From: Clostridiales bacterium
Lineage (GTDB): Bacteria > Bacillota > Clostridia > Oscillospirales > Oscillospiraceae
Assembly: GCA_019420945.1 (NCBI GenBank)
Contig: JAHZGF010000042.1
Coordinates: 1-64,000 of the forward strand
Length of the DNA stretch: 64,000 nt
Direction of reading: 5' to 3'
This document shows positions 40,318 to 48,692 of the stretch, piece after piece; within the stretch, counting starts at the first letter, position 1; each line of letters starts with the position of its first letter. Position numbers and translations under genes: made by a program. The notes under the pieces are model-generated. The model saw nothing but the letters and a program-made list of their open reading frames with translations. It was not told the origin of the DNA and did no database searches.

Positions 40318-42057
40318 ATGATTGATAAAAAGCTATTTCAATTGCTGGGACAGAACAGAAAATACATCGGCTATGTGGTTGCGCTGATGCTTGTGGGGCT
40401 GCTGGCCAACCTGACGGTGACGGCCTGTATTTGCCGGGCCATCTGGCTTGCTGCGCAATTTGCTCAGGGCGGCAGCAGTGCGGCGGATTTTTTGGCTCCG
40501 GCAGTCCTGGCCCTTCTGGGAATCGGGGTGCGCTACGGAACCACCCGTTTGTCAGGCGATCTGAAAGATCTGCTGGGCAGAAAGGCGAAAAAAGAACTTC
40601 GGGAAAAGCTTTATGATAAGATGATTCGCCAGGGGGTTCGTTCCACTGACGGTATGAGCATGGCGGGGTTGACCCAGGTGGCGGTGGAAGGCGTGGAGCA
40701 AGCGGATCTCTATTTCTCCATGTACATCCCCCAGTTTTTCTATGCCATGCTGGCGCCGCTGATCCTGTTTTGCACCACGGTGTGGATCGACTGGCCTGTG
40801 GCGGTGGCGCTGCTTGTCTGCGTACCGCTGATCCCGGTCTCCATTGTGGCGGTTTCCCGCTATGCCAAAAGGATTTTTGCAAAATACTGGGGGAAATACA
40901 CTTCCATGGGTGATGCCTTTCTGGACAGTGTCCAGGGGCTGAAGGAACTGAAGCTCTTTCAGGCAGACCAGGCCCAGCACGTCCGTATGAACGAGACCAG
41001 CGAGGAATTCCGAAAGATAACCATGAAAGTGCTGGTGATGCAGCTGGCCAGCACCACCATTATGGATCTGGTGGCCTATGGAGGCGCCGGGGTGGGGATT
41101 GCTCTGGCGGTCTCCGGAGTGGTCACCCGGGGACTGTCACCCTTTGCGGCGCTATTTTTGATTCTGGTGGCGGTGGAGTTTTTTCTGCCCCTGCGGGCCT
41201 TCGGTTCCGCCTTTCATGTGGCCATGAACGGAGTCAGCGCCGGCAACAAAATACTTTCTCTTCTGGAGCAGCCGGACCCTGTATGGGGTGATCGACAGGT
41301 TTCAGATCTGGAACTGCGGCTGGAGCATGCCTGCTTTTCCTATGATGGGAAGCGGCAGGTGCTCCAGAATGTGAATATGGTTTTTCCCGAGCGGGGGATG
41401 ACCGCCATCGTAGGTGCCTCCGGATGTGGAAAATCCACCATAGTGGGTTTGCTGATGGGGGCGCTGACTCCCAGTGCCGGCCGGGTGACTGTGGGGGGAA
41501 TGCGACTGGAAACACTGTCCAGGGAAGCCTACTACTCCCATCTGGCGGTGGTTAGCTATAATACCTACATTTTCAACGAGAGCGTCCGGCAGAATTTCCA
41601 GCTGGCCAGGGCAGATGTGACCGATGCGGAGATTTACAAAGCCCTGGAGGAGGTCAATCTGGCCCGGTTTGTCCGGGAAAACGGTGGGCTGGACAAGGTC
41701 ATCACCGAGGACGCCGCCAACCTCTCCGGGGGCCAAAAGCAGCGGCTGGCCCTGGCGATCAACCTGGCTGCGGAGAAAGACGTCTATATTTTTGATGAGG
41801 CCACCAGCAATATTGACGTGGAAAGCGAAGCCGTCATCATGGCGGGAATTCGGAACCTGGCCCAGCGCAAGGCAGTGATTGTGATTTCCCACCGCCTGGA
41901 AAACGTGGTGCCGGCAGATCGGATTTACTATATGGAATCTGGCAGAGTGGTGGAACAGGGCACCCATGATGAGCTGATGGCACAGGGAGACGGATATGCA
42001 AGGCTATACACCGCCCAGAAACGGCTGGAGGAAGGTTATATGGAGGTACAGGCATGA
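40318..42057 (+). CDS. CydD-like ABC transporter, ATP-binding and permease protein
   Basis: A 579-residue half-transporter: six transmembrane helices in the first 300 residues, then an ATPase domain with Walker A GASGCGKST near residues 365-373, signature LSGGQKQRLALAI near 470, and Walker B VYIFDEATS near 485. I chose ATG 40318 (MIDKKLFQLLGQNRKYIGY). It overlaps the next gene by 4 bases, forming a heterodimer. The pair resembles CydDC exporters (thiol/heme-linked in cytochrome bd assembly), but no bd-oxidase genes are present here, so its cargo is open. A GTG eight codons upstream is an alternative start. Confidence 0.88.
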   Translation: MIDKKLFQLLGQNRKYIGYVVALMLVGLLANLTVTACICRAIWLAAQFAQGGSSAADFLAPAVLALLGIGVRYGTTRLSGDLKDLLGRKAKKELREKLYDKMIRQGVRSTDGMSMAGLTQVAVEGVEQADLYFSMYIPQFFYAMLAPLILFCTTVWIDWPVAVALLVCVPLIPVSIVAVSRYAKRIFAKYWGKYTSMGDAFLDSVQGLKELKLFQADQAQHVRMNETSEEFRKITMKVLVMQLASTTIMDLVAYGGAGVGIALAVSGVVTRGLSPFAALFLILVAVEFFLPLRAFGSAFHVAMNGVSAGNKILSLLEQPDPVWGDRQVSDLELRLEHACFSYDGKRQVLQNVNMVFPERGMTAIVGASGCGKSTIVGLLMGALTPSAGRVTVGGMRLETLSREAYYSHLAVVSYNTYIFNESVRQNFQLARADVTDAEIYKALEEVNLARFVRENGGLDKVITEDAANLSGGQKQRLALAINLAAEKDVYIFDEATSNIDVESEAVIMAGIRNLAQRKAVIVISHRLENVVPADRIYYMESGRVVEQGTHDELMAQGDGYARLYTAQKRLEEGYMEVQA

Positions 42058-43751
42058 GGGAAAACAAGAGACTGCGCAGAAGCGGCGCAACGATTATGGC
42101 AAGCCTCATTTTGCTCCTGGGAAGTCTGGCCTGGGTGATGGTGTTGGCCGTGATCAACGGGACAGCCGGATTCCTGTGCGCCATGGGGGTCACCCTCTCC
42201 GGCGCTGCCGGGATTGCCAAGGCCCTGGGGGAGCCGATCGGGCTTTCCTATGGAGGGATTATGGCGCTGGCCATTGGCTGCGGCATTCTGCGGGGACTGC
42301 TGCGGTATCTGGAGCAGTACAGCAACCATTACATCGCCTTTCGGCTGTTGGCGGTCCTGCGGGACAAGATTTTTGGGGCGCTGCGGGTGCTCTGCCCGGC
42401 CAAGCTGGAGAGCAAACAGAAGGGGTCCATCATCGCCATGATTACCGCAGACATTGAGACCCTGGAGGTTTTTTATGCCCATACGATTTCACCTGTCTGT
42501 ATTGCCGTTCTGGTGTCCGGATGTGTTGTAGTTTTTGTGGGAGTGGTGTCCAGCTGGTGGCTGTCCCTGGCTGCGGTGGTCGGCTACTGCACCGTGGGCA
42601 TTCTGGTTCCCCTGAGGACATCTGGCCTATTAAAGGCTTCCGGGGTTCGCTACCGGGAGGAGTTTGCCTCCTTCAGCGCCTATTTTCTGGACAGCATCAA
42701 GGGCATTCGGGACGTTGTCCTTCACAATGGAGGAGAGACCCGGAAAAAAGAGGTGGATCGCCGCTCCGAGGTACTTTTGCGGGAGACAAAGAAGATGAAG
42801 CGGGACACTACCGCCGCGACCGCCACAACGGAGCTGTTGGTGTCGCTGTTTATTCTTATCACCCTTGGGGTTGGGATTTTCCTGGTGACAAACAATGGCC
42901 TGACGGTGGGCGGGATGCTGCTGGGCGTCACAGCTGTGTTTGGCTCCTATGGACCGGTAATCGCCATTTCAGCCCTGCCGGGCAATCTGACCCAGACTTT
43001 TGCCGCCGGGGATCGGGTGCTGAACCTGCTGGCAGAAGAACCTGTGGTCAGACCTGTGGAACATGGCACAGCGCTGGAAAAACTGGAGTCCCTGGCCGTC
43101 CGCCATGTATCCTTCTCTTACGACGGGGAGGCTCAGGTGCTTTCCGATATCTGCATGAAGGTAAACCGGGGAGAAATTGTGGGAATTGTAGGCGCCTCTG
43201 GCTGCGGCAAATCAACCTTGCTGAAGCTGCTGCTCCGGTTCTGGCAGAAGGACAGGGGGGAGATCCTTTATAACGGCTCAGAGATTGAGGCAATCAACAG
43301 CGACAGCCTGTTGAAGCATGTCACCATGGTCAGCCAGACCACCTATCTGTTTGACACCACCATTGAAGAAAACCTGCGGATTGCCAAACCGAACGCCACC
43401 CGGCAGGAACTGGAAGACGCCTGTAAACAGGCCTCTGTTCATGAACTGATCTTAAAACTTCCGGAGGGCTATCAGACCCAGGTGGGGGCGCTGGGGGACA
43501 ATCTGTCTGCAGGCGAAAAACAGCGTATCGGTCTTGCCCGGGCTTTTCTGCGAAAGAGCGAATTGATTCTGCTGGACGAACCCACCAGCAATGTGGACAG
43601 CATCAACGAGGGAATTATCCTCCGGGCCCTCAAGGAACACAAAAAGGAGCGGGGAATGATCCTGGTTTCCCATCGGGAGTCCACCATGGCCATCGCCGAC
43701 TGTGTTTACCGGATGGAGGGAGGAAGATTTGTTGCAGAAAACGGAGCGTAA
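42054..43751 (+). CDS. CydC-like ABC transporter, ATP-binding and permease protein
   Basis: A 565-residue half-transporter. It has a basic N-terminus, six membrane helices to about residue 310, Walker A GASGCGKSTLLK near residue 380, an atypical signature LSAGEKQRIGLA (A for the first G of LSGGQ, E for Q), and Walker B LILLDEPTS near 505. It should pair with the preceding gene. Its stop lies within the next gene, so all four genes of this operon overlap or nearly abut. Cargo unknown; see the partner entry. Confidence 0.88.
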   Translation: MRENKRLRRSGATIMASLILLLGSLAWVMVLAVINGTAGFLCAMGVTLSGAAGIAKALGEPIGLSYGGIMALAIGCGILRGLLRYLEQYSNHYIAFRLLAVLRDKIFGALRVLCPAKLESKQKGSIIAMITADIETLEVFYAHTISPVCIAVLVSGCVVVFVGVVSSWWLSLAAVVGYCTVGILVPLRTSGLLKASGVRYREEFASFSAYFLDSIKGIRDVVLHNGGETRKKEVDRRSEVLLRETKKMKRDTTAATATTELLVSLFILITLGVGIFLVTNNGLTVGGMLLGVTAVFGSYGPVIAISALPGNLTQTFAAGDRVLNLLAEEPVVRPVEHGTALEKLESLAVRHVSFSYDGEAQVLSDICMKVNRGEIVGIVGASGCGKSTLLKLLLRFWQKDRGEILYNGSEIEAINSDSLLKHVTMVSQTTYLFDTTIEENLRIAKPNATRQELEDACKQASVHELILKLPEGYQTQVGALGDNLSAGEKQRIGLARAFLRKSELILLDEPTSNVDSINEGIILRALKEHKKERGMILVSHRESTMAIADCVYRMEGGRFVAENGA

Positions 43752-44079
43752 GCGGGAGCGGGAGAAACGGATCGTTCAGCTGATGATCCGTTTGTACTGC
43801 CGAAAACACCACGGTTCCAGAGCGGATCTCTGTCCGGAATGCCAGGCCTTGGCGGATTACGCTCTCCAGCGGAGCCAACGTTGCCCCTTTATGGAGACAA
43901 AGACCTTTTGTTCCAACTGTCGGGTGCACTGCTATCGGCCGGAAATGCGGGAGCAGATTCGGCGGGTGATGCGTTTTTCGGGGCCAAGAATGCTGCTGTA
44001 CCATCCGGTTATGACATTACGCCATGTGGTGGAAAGCCAAAAAGAAAAAAGAAGATTGGAGCGAGAACATGAACATTAA
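43729..44079 (+). CDS. YgbA-type nitrous-oxide-stimulated promoter family protein
   Basis: A 116-residue protein. I chose TTG 43729 behind GGAGGAAGA; it overlaps the end of the ABC gene. It carries an N-terminal basic helix (KTERKREREKRIVQLM), the segment LCPECQALADYALQRSQRCP, then KTFCSNCRVHCYRPEMREQI. The regularly spaced Cys residues are typical of the YgbA family (E. coli ygbA belongs to the NO-responsive NsrR regulon). The Cys pattern suggests binding of a metal or iron-sulfur cluster. Its link with this ABC pair points to a redox or metal role. Confidence 0.85.
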   Translation: MLQKTERKREREKRIVQLMIRLYCRKHHGSRADLCPECQALADYALQRSQRCPFMETKTFCSNCRVHCYRPEMREQIRRVMRFSGPRMLLYHPVMTLRHVVESQKEKRRLEREHEH

Positions 44080-44491
44080 ACGGATTCTTTGGATGATGCT
44101 TGGATGCCTCGGCGTGGCGTTGGGGGCAGTGGGGGCGGTGCTTCCCATGCTGCCGGCCTTTCCGTTTCTGCTGCTGGCAGCGGTGAGTTTTGCCAGAAGT
44201 TCTGACCGACTGCACCACTGGTTTACCAATACAAAGCTCTACAAGAAAAATCTGGAGAGCTATATCAAAGGCAAAGGAATGACCTGGTCCACAAAAATCC
44301 GTGTCATGATTACGGTGACGCTGCTGATGTCCTTCGGCTTTACCATGATGTTTTGGAAAGGCATTTACATCCCCTGTATGATACTAGCCGGCGTCTGGAT
44401 TTTCCATATTATTTACTTCCTGGTGGGCGTCAAGACCTACCGGCCGGAGCAGCAACGTAAACCGCTCCTGCAGGAGGATGCGGCCGTGTGA
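44069..44491 (+). CDS. YbaN family (DUF454) inner membrane protein
   Basis: A 140-residue membrane protein starting MNIKRILWMMLGCLGVALG at 44069 behind GGAGCGAG. It has two N-terminal membrane helices with the family pattern P-x-L-P-A-F-P-F-L-L-L-A-A, then FARSSDRLHHWF and LYKKNLESY, and two C-terminal helices, matching YbaN/DUF454. It is the last gene of the ABC-ABC-YgbA operon and overlaps the YgbA gene by 11 bases. Function is unknown; genomic association with heme or iron transport has been suggested for the family. Confidence 0.88.
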   Translation: MNIKRILWMMLGCLGVALGAVGAVLPMLPAFPFLLLAAVSFARSSDRLHHWFTNTKLYKKNLESYIKGKGMTWSTKIRVMITVTLLMSFGFTMMFWKGIYIPCMILAGVWIFHIIYFLVGVKTYRPEQQRKPLLQEDAAV

Positions 44492-44547
44492 TGGGCGGTA
44501 CTGCTTTATAATTAAAAAAAGAACGGCTGTATATCCATAAAATAAAG

Positions 44548-44631
44548 CTGAAAACCCCGCTGGCAAATTCCCTTGAATTAGCCAGCGGGGTTTATGTGTT
44601 TTTATAGCAGGGGATGGGCCCAATTCACTGT
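44548..44631. repeat. Interspersed hairpin repeat, copy 2
   Basis: The partner of the repeat at 39391-39475. The hairpin arms (AAAACCCCGCTGGC and GCCAGCGGGGTTT) and the downstream TTTATAGCAGG-ATGGGCCCAA-TTCACTGT pattern are shared; loop and spacers differ. It lies between two convergent genes (ybaN-like and gltX) and could serve as their common terminator, being followed by TTTATGTGTTTTTA. Confidence 0.75.
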
Positions 44632-44653
44632 GCTTAGTCCCAAAGACCTCGCC

Positions 44654-46207
44654 TTATGCCAACTTTTCCAGGCCCAGCTTGGCCCGGCGGAGAGTTTCTT
44701 CCTTACCCAGCACCTGGCAGATCTCCACGGCGCCGCCGGGGGTGACGGACTTGCCAGCGGCGGCGATGCGGATGGGCCACATCACCTTGCCTACCATCTT
44801 GTTGAGCTTGGCGCCCTCGGCCTCAGCCATCTCCTCGGCCAAACCGTAGAGGGCATCGTGGATGGCGTCATAGCTCCAGTCGCCGATGGCCTCCAGTGCC
44901 GCCAGCTCCCGCTCCAGAATGGCCTTGGAGGACTCGGGGGTGAGCTTGTTTTTCTTGTTGGTGTACAGATCCACACTGTACTCCGGCAGCTGGGCGAAGA
45001 AGTCTACCATGCCGGGGATCTCGGTCAGGGTGTTGATCCGGCCCTGGACCAGGGCGGCGATGAGCCCGGCATCCATGGAGGTGTCCGGAACAGCGGAGCG
45101 GATATAGGGCTCCGCCAGGGGAGCGAACTGCTCCGGGGTCAGGGCTCGGATATAATTGGCGTTGAAATAGTTGAGCTTCTCCAGGTTGAAGGCGGAGGGG
45201 CTCTTGGAGATGCCGGCGATGTCAAAGGCGGCAATCAGCTCCGGCATGGTGAAAAACTCCTGCTCCGCCAGCTCGCCTTTGGGGCTCCAGCCCAGCAGGG
45301 TGACATAGTTGACAATGGCGGAGGAGAGATAGCCCATCTTCACCAGATCCTCATAGGAGGGGTCCCCGTGACGCTTGGACATCTTGCGCACCACGTCCCG
45401 GACCTCGCCGGTCTCCGGGTCGGTCTCCTTGGCATCGATCATAACGCTGGCGCAGTGGACATAGGTGGGGATCTCCCAGCCGAAGGCCTCATAGAGCAGG
45501 TTATACTTGGGGGAGGAGGACAGATACTCGCTGCCCCGGACCACATGGGTGATGCCCATCAAATGGTCGTCGATGACGTTGGCGAAGTTGTAGGTGGGCA
45601 GCCCGTCGCTCTTCAGCAGGATCTGATCTTCGAGATCCGCGTTGTCCACGGTGATGTCGCCATAGACCGCGTCGTGGAAGGTGGTGGTGCCCTCGGGAAT
45701 CTTCTGACGGATTACATAGGGCTCCCCGGCGGCCAGCTTGGCCTCGATCTCCTCTTGGGACAGATTCAGACAGTGCCGGTCATACTTGGCGTTGGGGTCG
45801 GTCTCGTGGAGCTGGGCCAGCCGCTCCTCGGAGCAGAAGCAGCGATAGGCGCAGCCCTTTTCAATCAGCAGCTCAGCGTACTTTTTGTAGTAGCCCATCC
45901 GCTCGGTCTGCACGTAGGGAGCCACCGGGCCGCCCACATCGGGACCTTCATCGTAGTCCAAGCCGCAGGCGTCCATAGTGCGCTTGATGACCTCCACCGC
46001 GTCCTCCACCTTCCGCTTCTGGTCGGTGTCCTCGATGCGCAGAATAAACTTGCCGCCGGCGTGGCGGGCAATCAGATAGGTGTAAAGGGCGGTGCGCAAA
46101 TTACCCACATGCATATAGCCGGTGGGGGAGGGGGCAAACCGGGTGCGGACTTCGCCGTGGGGGATCCGGGCCTCCATCTCTTCAAACCATTGGTAATCCA
46201 GTGCCAT
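44654..46207 (-). CDS. gltX: Glutamyl-tRNA synthetase
   Basis: A 517-residue class I aminoacyl-tRNA synthetase. The HIGH-type motif is HVGN in RFAPSPTGYMHVGNLRTALY near residues 23-42, and KMSKR is near residue 272 in VVRKMSKRHGDPS. The anticodon-binding C-terminal region runs to residue 517. It charges tRNA-Glu (and possibly tRNA-Gln, with GatCAB, in this lineage). It lies divergent to argS, with -35 hexamers one base apart. Confidence 0.97.
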   Translation of the reverse strand: MALDYQWFEEMEARIPHGEVRTRFAPSPTGYMHVGNLRTALYTYLIARHAGGKFILRIEDTDQKRKVEDAVEVIKRTMDACGLDYDEGPDVGGPVAPYVQTERMGYYKKYAELLIEKGCAYRCFCSEERLAQLHETDPNAKYDRHCLNLSQEEIEAKLAAGEPYVIRQKIPEGTTTFHDAVYGDITVDNADLEDQILLKSDGLPTYNFANVIDDHLMGITHVVRGSEYLSSSPKYNLLYEAFGWEIPTYVHCASVMIDAKETDPETGEVRDVVRKMSKRHGDPSYEDLVKMGYLSSAIVNYVTLLGWSPKGELAEQEFFTMPELIAAFDIAGISKSPSAFNLEKLNYFNANYIRALTPEQFAPLAEPYIRSAVPDTSMDAGLIAALVQGRINTLTEIPGMVDFFAQLPEYSVDLYTNKKNKLTPESSKAILERELAALEAIGDWSYDAIHDALYGLAEEMAEAEGAKLNKMVGKVMWPIRIAAAGKSVTPGGAVEICQVLGKEETLRRAKLGLEKLA

Positions 46208-46237
46208 GGCAAAATACCTCCAAAATCAAGTACCCAT

Positions 46238-46266
46238 ATTGTATTTTTTTCGGGTGGAAAAGTCAA
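46238..46266 (-). promoter_or_regulatory. gltX promoter
   Basis: Minus strand: TTGACT (46266-46261), 17-base spacer, TACAAT (46243-46238). The GGAGGTATT ribosome site follows before ATG 46207. Confidence 0.85.
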
Positions 46267-46267
46267 G

Positions 46268-46296
46268 TTGACACGTTATTTGGCTTCCACTATAAT
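46268..46296 (+). promoter_or_regulatory. argS promoter
   Basis: Consensus TTGACA (46268-46273), 17-base spacer, TATAAT (46291-46296). Its -35 is one base from the divergent gltX -35, so the two polymerases may compete. Confidence 0.92.
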
Positions 46297-46332
46297 ATAT
46301 ACGAATTTGTATAATGGGAAGGTATCTTTTTT

Positions 46333-48108
46333 ATGGAAAAGATCATTGATTTGATTTCCGAGCGGGTGAGTCGGGCCTTTGAGGCGGCGGGCTATGACGC
46401 CTCCCTGGGGCAGGTCACCGTTTCCAATCGTCCGGACCTGTGCCAGTACCAGTGCAACGGCGCCATGGCCGGGGCCAAGCAGTATCATAAGGCCCCCTTC
46501 ATGATCGCCCAGGCGGTGGTGGATCAGATGGCCGGGGACGAGATGTTCTCCAAGGTGGAGATGGTCAAGCCCGGCTTCATCAATTTGGACGTCAGCGGCG
46601 ACTTTTTGGCGGGGCTCATGAACACCATGAACGCTGATCCCCGCTGCGGCGTGGAGCAGGTCAAGGAGCCCCTGTCCATCGTGGTGGACTACGGCGGGCC
46701 CAATGTGGCCAAGCCCCTGCATGTGGGCCATCTTCGCAGCGCTGTCATCGGCGAGTCCATCAAGCGCACCGCCCGGTTCATGGGCCACAAGGTGGTGGGC
46801 GACGTTCACCTGGGCGACTGGGGCCTTCAGATCGGCCAGATCATCACCGAGCTGAAGGAGCGCCAGCCGGATCTGCCCTACTTTGACCCTGCCATCACCG
46901 ACGGTTACCCGGAGGAGCCCCCCTTCACCATCTCCGATCTGGAGGAGATTTATCCCTGTGCCTCCAAGAAGTCCAAGGCCGATGAGGCCTTTAAGGCGGC
47001 GGCCCAGGCTGCCACGGCGGAGCTCCAGGCGGGCCGTCCTGGCTACCGGGCATTGTGGAAGCATATCATCAATGTTTCTGTCTCCGACCTGAAGCGCAAC
47101 TATGAAAAGCTGGATGTGAGCTTTGACCTCTGGATGGGGGAGAGCGACGCCCAGCCCTATATCCCCGCCATGGTGGAGCAGATGAAGGCCGACGGCCATG
47201 CCTATCTGTCCGACGGCGCCCTGGTGGTGGATGTGGCCGAGGAAGGGGACAAGGTGGAAGTGCCCCCCTGCCTAATCCTCAAGAGCGACGGCGCCGCCCA
47301 GTATGAGACCACCGACCTGGCCACCATTGTCCAGCGTCGCCAGGACTTTGATCCGGACCGGATCATCTACCTGACCGACAAGCGCCAGGAGCTCCACTTT
47401 GTCCGGGTGTTCCGCTGTGCCTATAAGACCGGCCTGGTGGACCGGGACAAGTGTTCCCTGGAGCACATCGGTTTCGGCACCATGAACGGCAAGGACGGCA
47501 AGCCCTTCAAGACCAGAGAGGGCGGCGTGCTCCGGCTGGAGTATCTCCTCAAAGAGGTCACCGATGCGGTCTATGAGAAGTCCAAGGCCAACTCCAGCGG
47601 CAACATCTCCGATGAGGAGCTGCGCACCATTGCCGAGAAGGTGGCCCTGGCCGCCATCAAGTACGGCGATCTGAGCAACCAGCCTTCCAAGGACTATATC
47701 TTCGATGTGGACCGCTTCTCCGCCTTCGAGGGTAATACCGGCCCGTATATTATGTATACTATGGTGCGGATCAAGTCCATTCTGAACAAGTTCCGCGCCG
47801 CTTTCCCGGATGCCAAGCTGGGCACCATTCTTACCCCGGACCGCAAGAGCGAAACCGACCTGATGCTGGCCCTCAGCAAGTTCAACGAGACCGTCTATCA
47901 GACCTATGAGCAGAAGGCCCCCAATAAGCTGTGCCACTTCATTTATGAACTGACCGGCGTGTTCAACCAGTTCTACAACGAGTGCAACATCATGAAGGAA
48001 ACCGACCCGGATCGGCAGGCATCCTATGTCACCCTGATCCAGCTGGTGCTGCATGTGCTGGAGATTTCCATTGATCTGCTGGGCTTCTCCGCTCCGGATC
48101 GGATGTAA
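46333..48108 (+). CDS. argS: Arginyl-tRNA synthetase
   Basis: A 591-residue class I enzyme. An N-terminal additional (ArgRS-specific) domain (RVSRAFEAAGYDASLGQV) precedes the HIGH-type motif in AKPLHVGHLRSAVIGESIK near residues 125-143, LGDWGLQIG follows, and the KMSKS-like place is the degenerate MNGKDGKPFKTREGG. The C-terminal DALR anticodon-binding domain contains NTGPYIMYT and is followed by a final Leu-rich segment. It charges tRNA-Arg. The strong consensus promoter suggests constant expression. Confidence 0.96.
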   Translation: MEKIIDLISERVSRAFEAAGYDASLGQVTVSNRPDLCQYQCNGAMAGAKQYHKAPFMIAQAVVDQMAGDEMFSKVEMVKPGFINLDVSGDFLAGLMNTMNADPRCGVEQVKEPLSIVVDYGGPNVAKPLHVGHLRSAVIGESIKRTARFMGHKVVGDVHLGDWGLQIGQIITELKERQPDLPYFDPAITDGYPEEPPFTISDLEEIYPCASKKSKADEAFKAAAQAATAELQAGRPGYRALWKHIINVSVSDLKRNYEKLDVSFDLWMGESDAQPYIPAMVEQMKADGHAYLSDGALVVDVAEEGDKVEVPPCLILKSDGAAQYETTDLATIVQRRQDFDPDRIIYLTDKRQELHFVRVFRCAYKTGLVDRDKCSLEHIGFGTMNGKDGKPFKTREGGVLRLEYLLKEVTDAVYEKSKANSSGNISDEELRTIAEKVALAAIKYGDLSNQPSKDYIFDVDRFSAFEGNTGPYIMYTMVRIKSILNKFRAAFPDAKLGTILTPDRKSETDLMLALSKFNETVYQTYEQKAPNKLCHFIYELTGVFNQFYNECNIMKETDPDRQASYVTLIQLVLHVLEISIDLLGFSAPDRM

Positions 48109-48163
48109 TGTGTTGAGAGAGTAACGAAGAGAGGGCAGCTGTTTGCCCGCAGGAGGAATTTAA

Positions 48164-48643
48164 TTGACCATTTGGAACACTTTGGCAGGTAAACTGCTGA
48201 TGACGCTGCTGATCTCAATGGTGCCTGTCATTGAGCTTCGGGGCGCGATTCCCATTGCCACAGCCCACGGACTGGATCTTTGGGTGGCCATTGTGGTTTC
48301 CGTCATCGGAAACCTGATTCCGGTTCCCTTCATCATTATCTTCATCCGCAAAATTTTCGATTGGATGGAGCGGATCAGCCCCAAGCTGGGCAACCTGGTG
48401 GCCAAGCTGAAGGAGCGGGCGGACAAGAAGTCTGAGACCGTGCAGCGCTACGCCTTCTGGGGTCTGGTGATCCTGGTGGCCATTCCGCTGCCTGGCACCG
48501 GCGCCTGGACCGGAGCTCTGGTGGCCGCCATGCTCAATATGCGGCTGAAAAAGGCGTTTCCCGCCATTGCCCTGGGCGTCATCATTGCTGGCGCCGTGGT
48601 GGCCTTTGTCACCTATGGAGCGGGCGCTATTCTCTTTGGTTGA
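48164..48643 (+). CDS. Small multi-drug export family membrane protein (COG2426)
   Basis: A 159-residue protein starting at TTG 48164 behind AGGAGGAATT. It has hydrophobic helices at about 10-35, 38-60 and 95-155, and the family pattern PVIELRGAIPIA, IPVPFIIIF and IPLPGTGAWTGALVAAML. Members are annotated as small multi-drug export proteins, but few have been tested, so the substrate is unknown. It lies 55 bases after argS with the same orientation and before a strong terminator. Confidence 0.88.
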   Translation: MTIWNTLAGKLLMTLLISMVPVIELRGAIPIATAHGLDLWVAIVVSVIGNLIPVPFIIIFIRKIFDWMERISPKLGNLVAKLKERADKKSETVQRYAFWGLVILVAIPLPGTGAWTGALVAAMLNMRLKKAFPAIALGVIIAGAVVAFVTYGAGAILFG

Positions 48644-48650
48644 TTGCATG

Positions 48651-48686
48651 AAAAAAGCGTGCCATACATATGGCACGCTTTTTTTT
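48651..48686. terminator. Bidirectional terminator after the export protein gene
   Basis: Arms AAAAAAGCGTGCCATA and TATGGCACGCTTTTTT around CA, T-rich at the right and A-rich at the left. It separates the plus-strand argS operon from the minus-strand nitroreductase gene. Confidence 0.95.
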
Positions 48687-48692
48687 CGTTTG

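Noticed and set aside
44594..46354. Long plus-strand frame opposite gltX
   Set aside because: It is antisense to a full-length, fully conserved glutamyl-tRNA synthetase and has no start signal.
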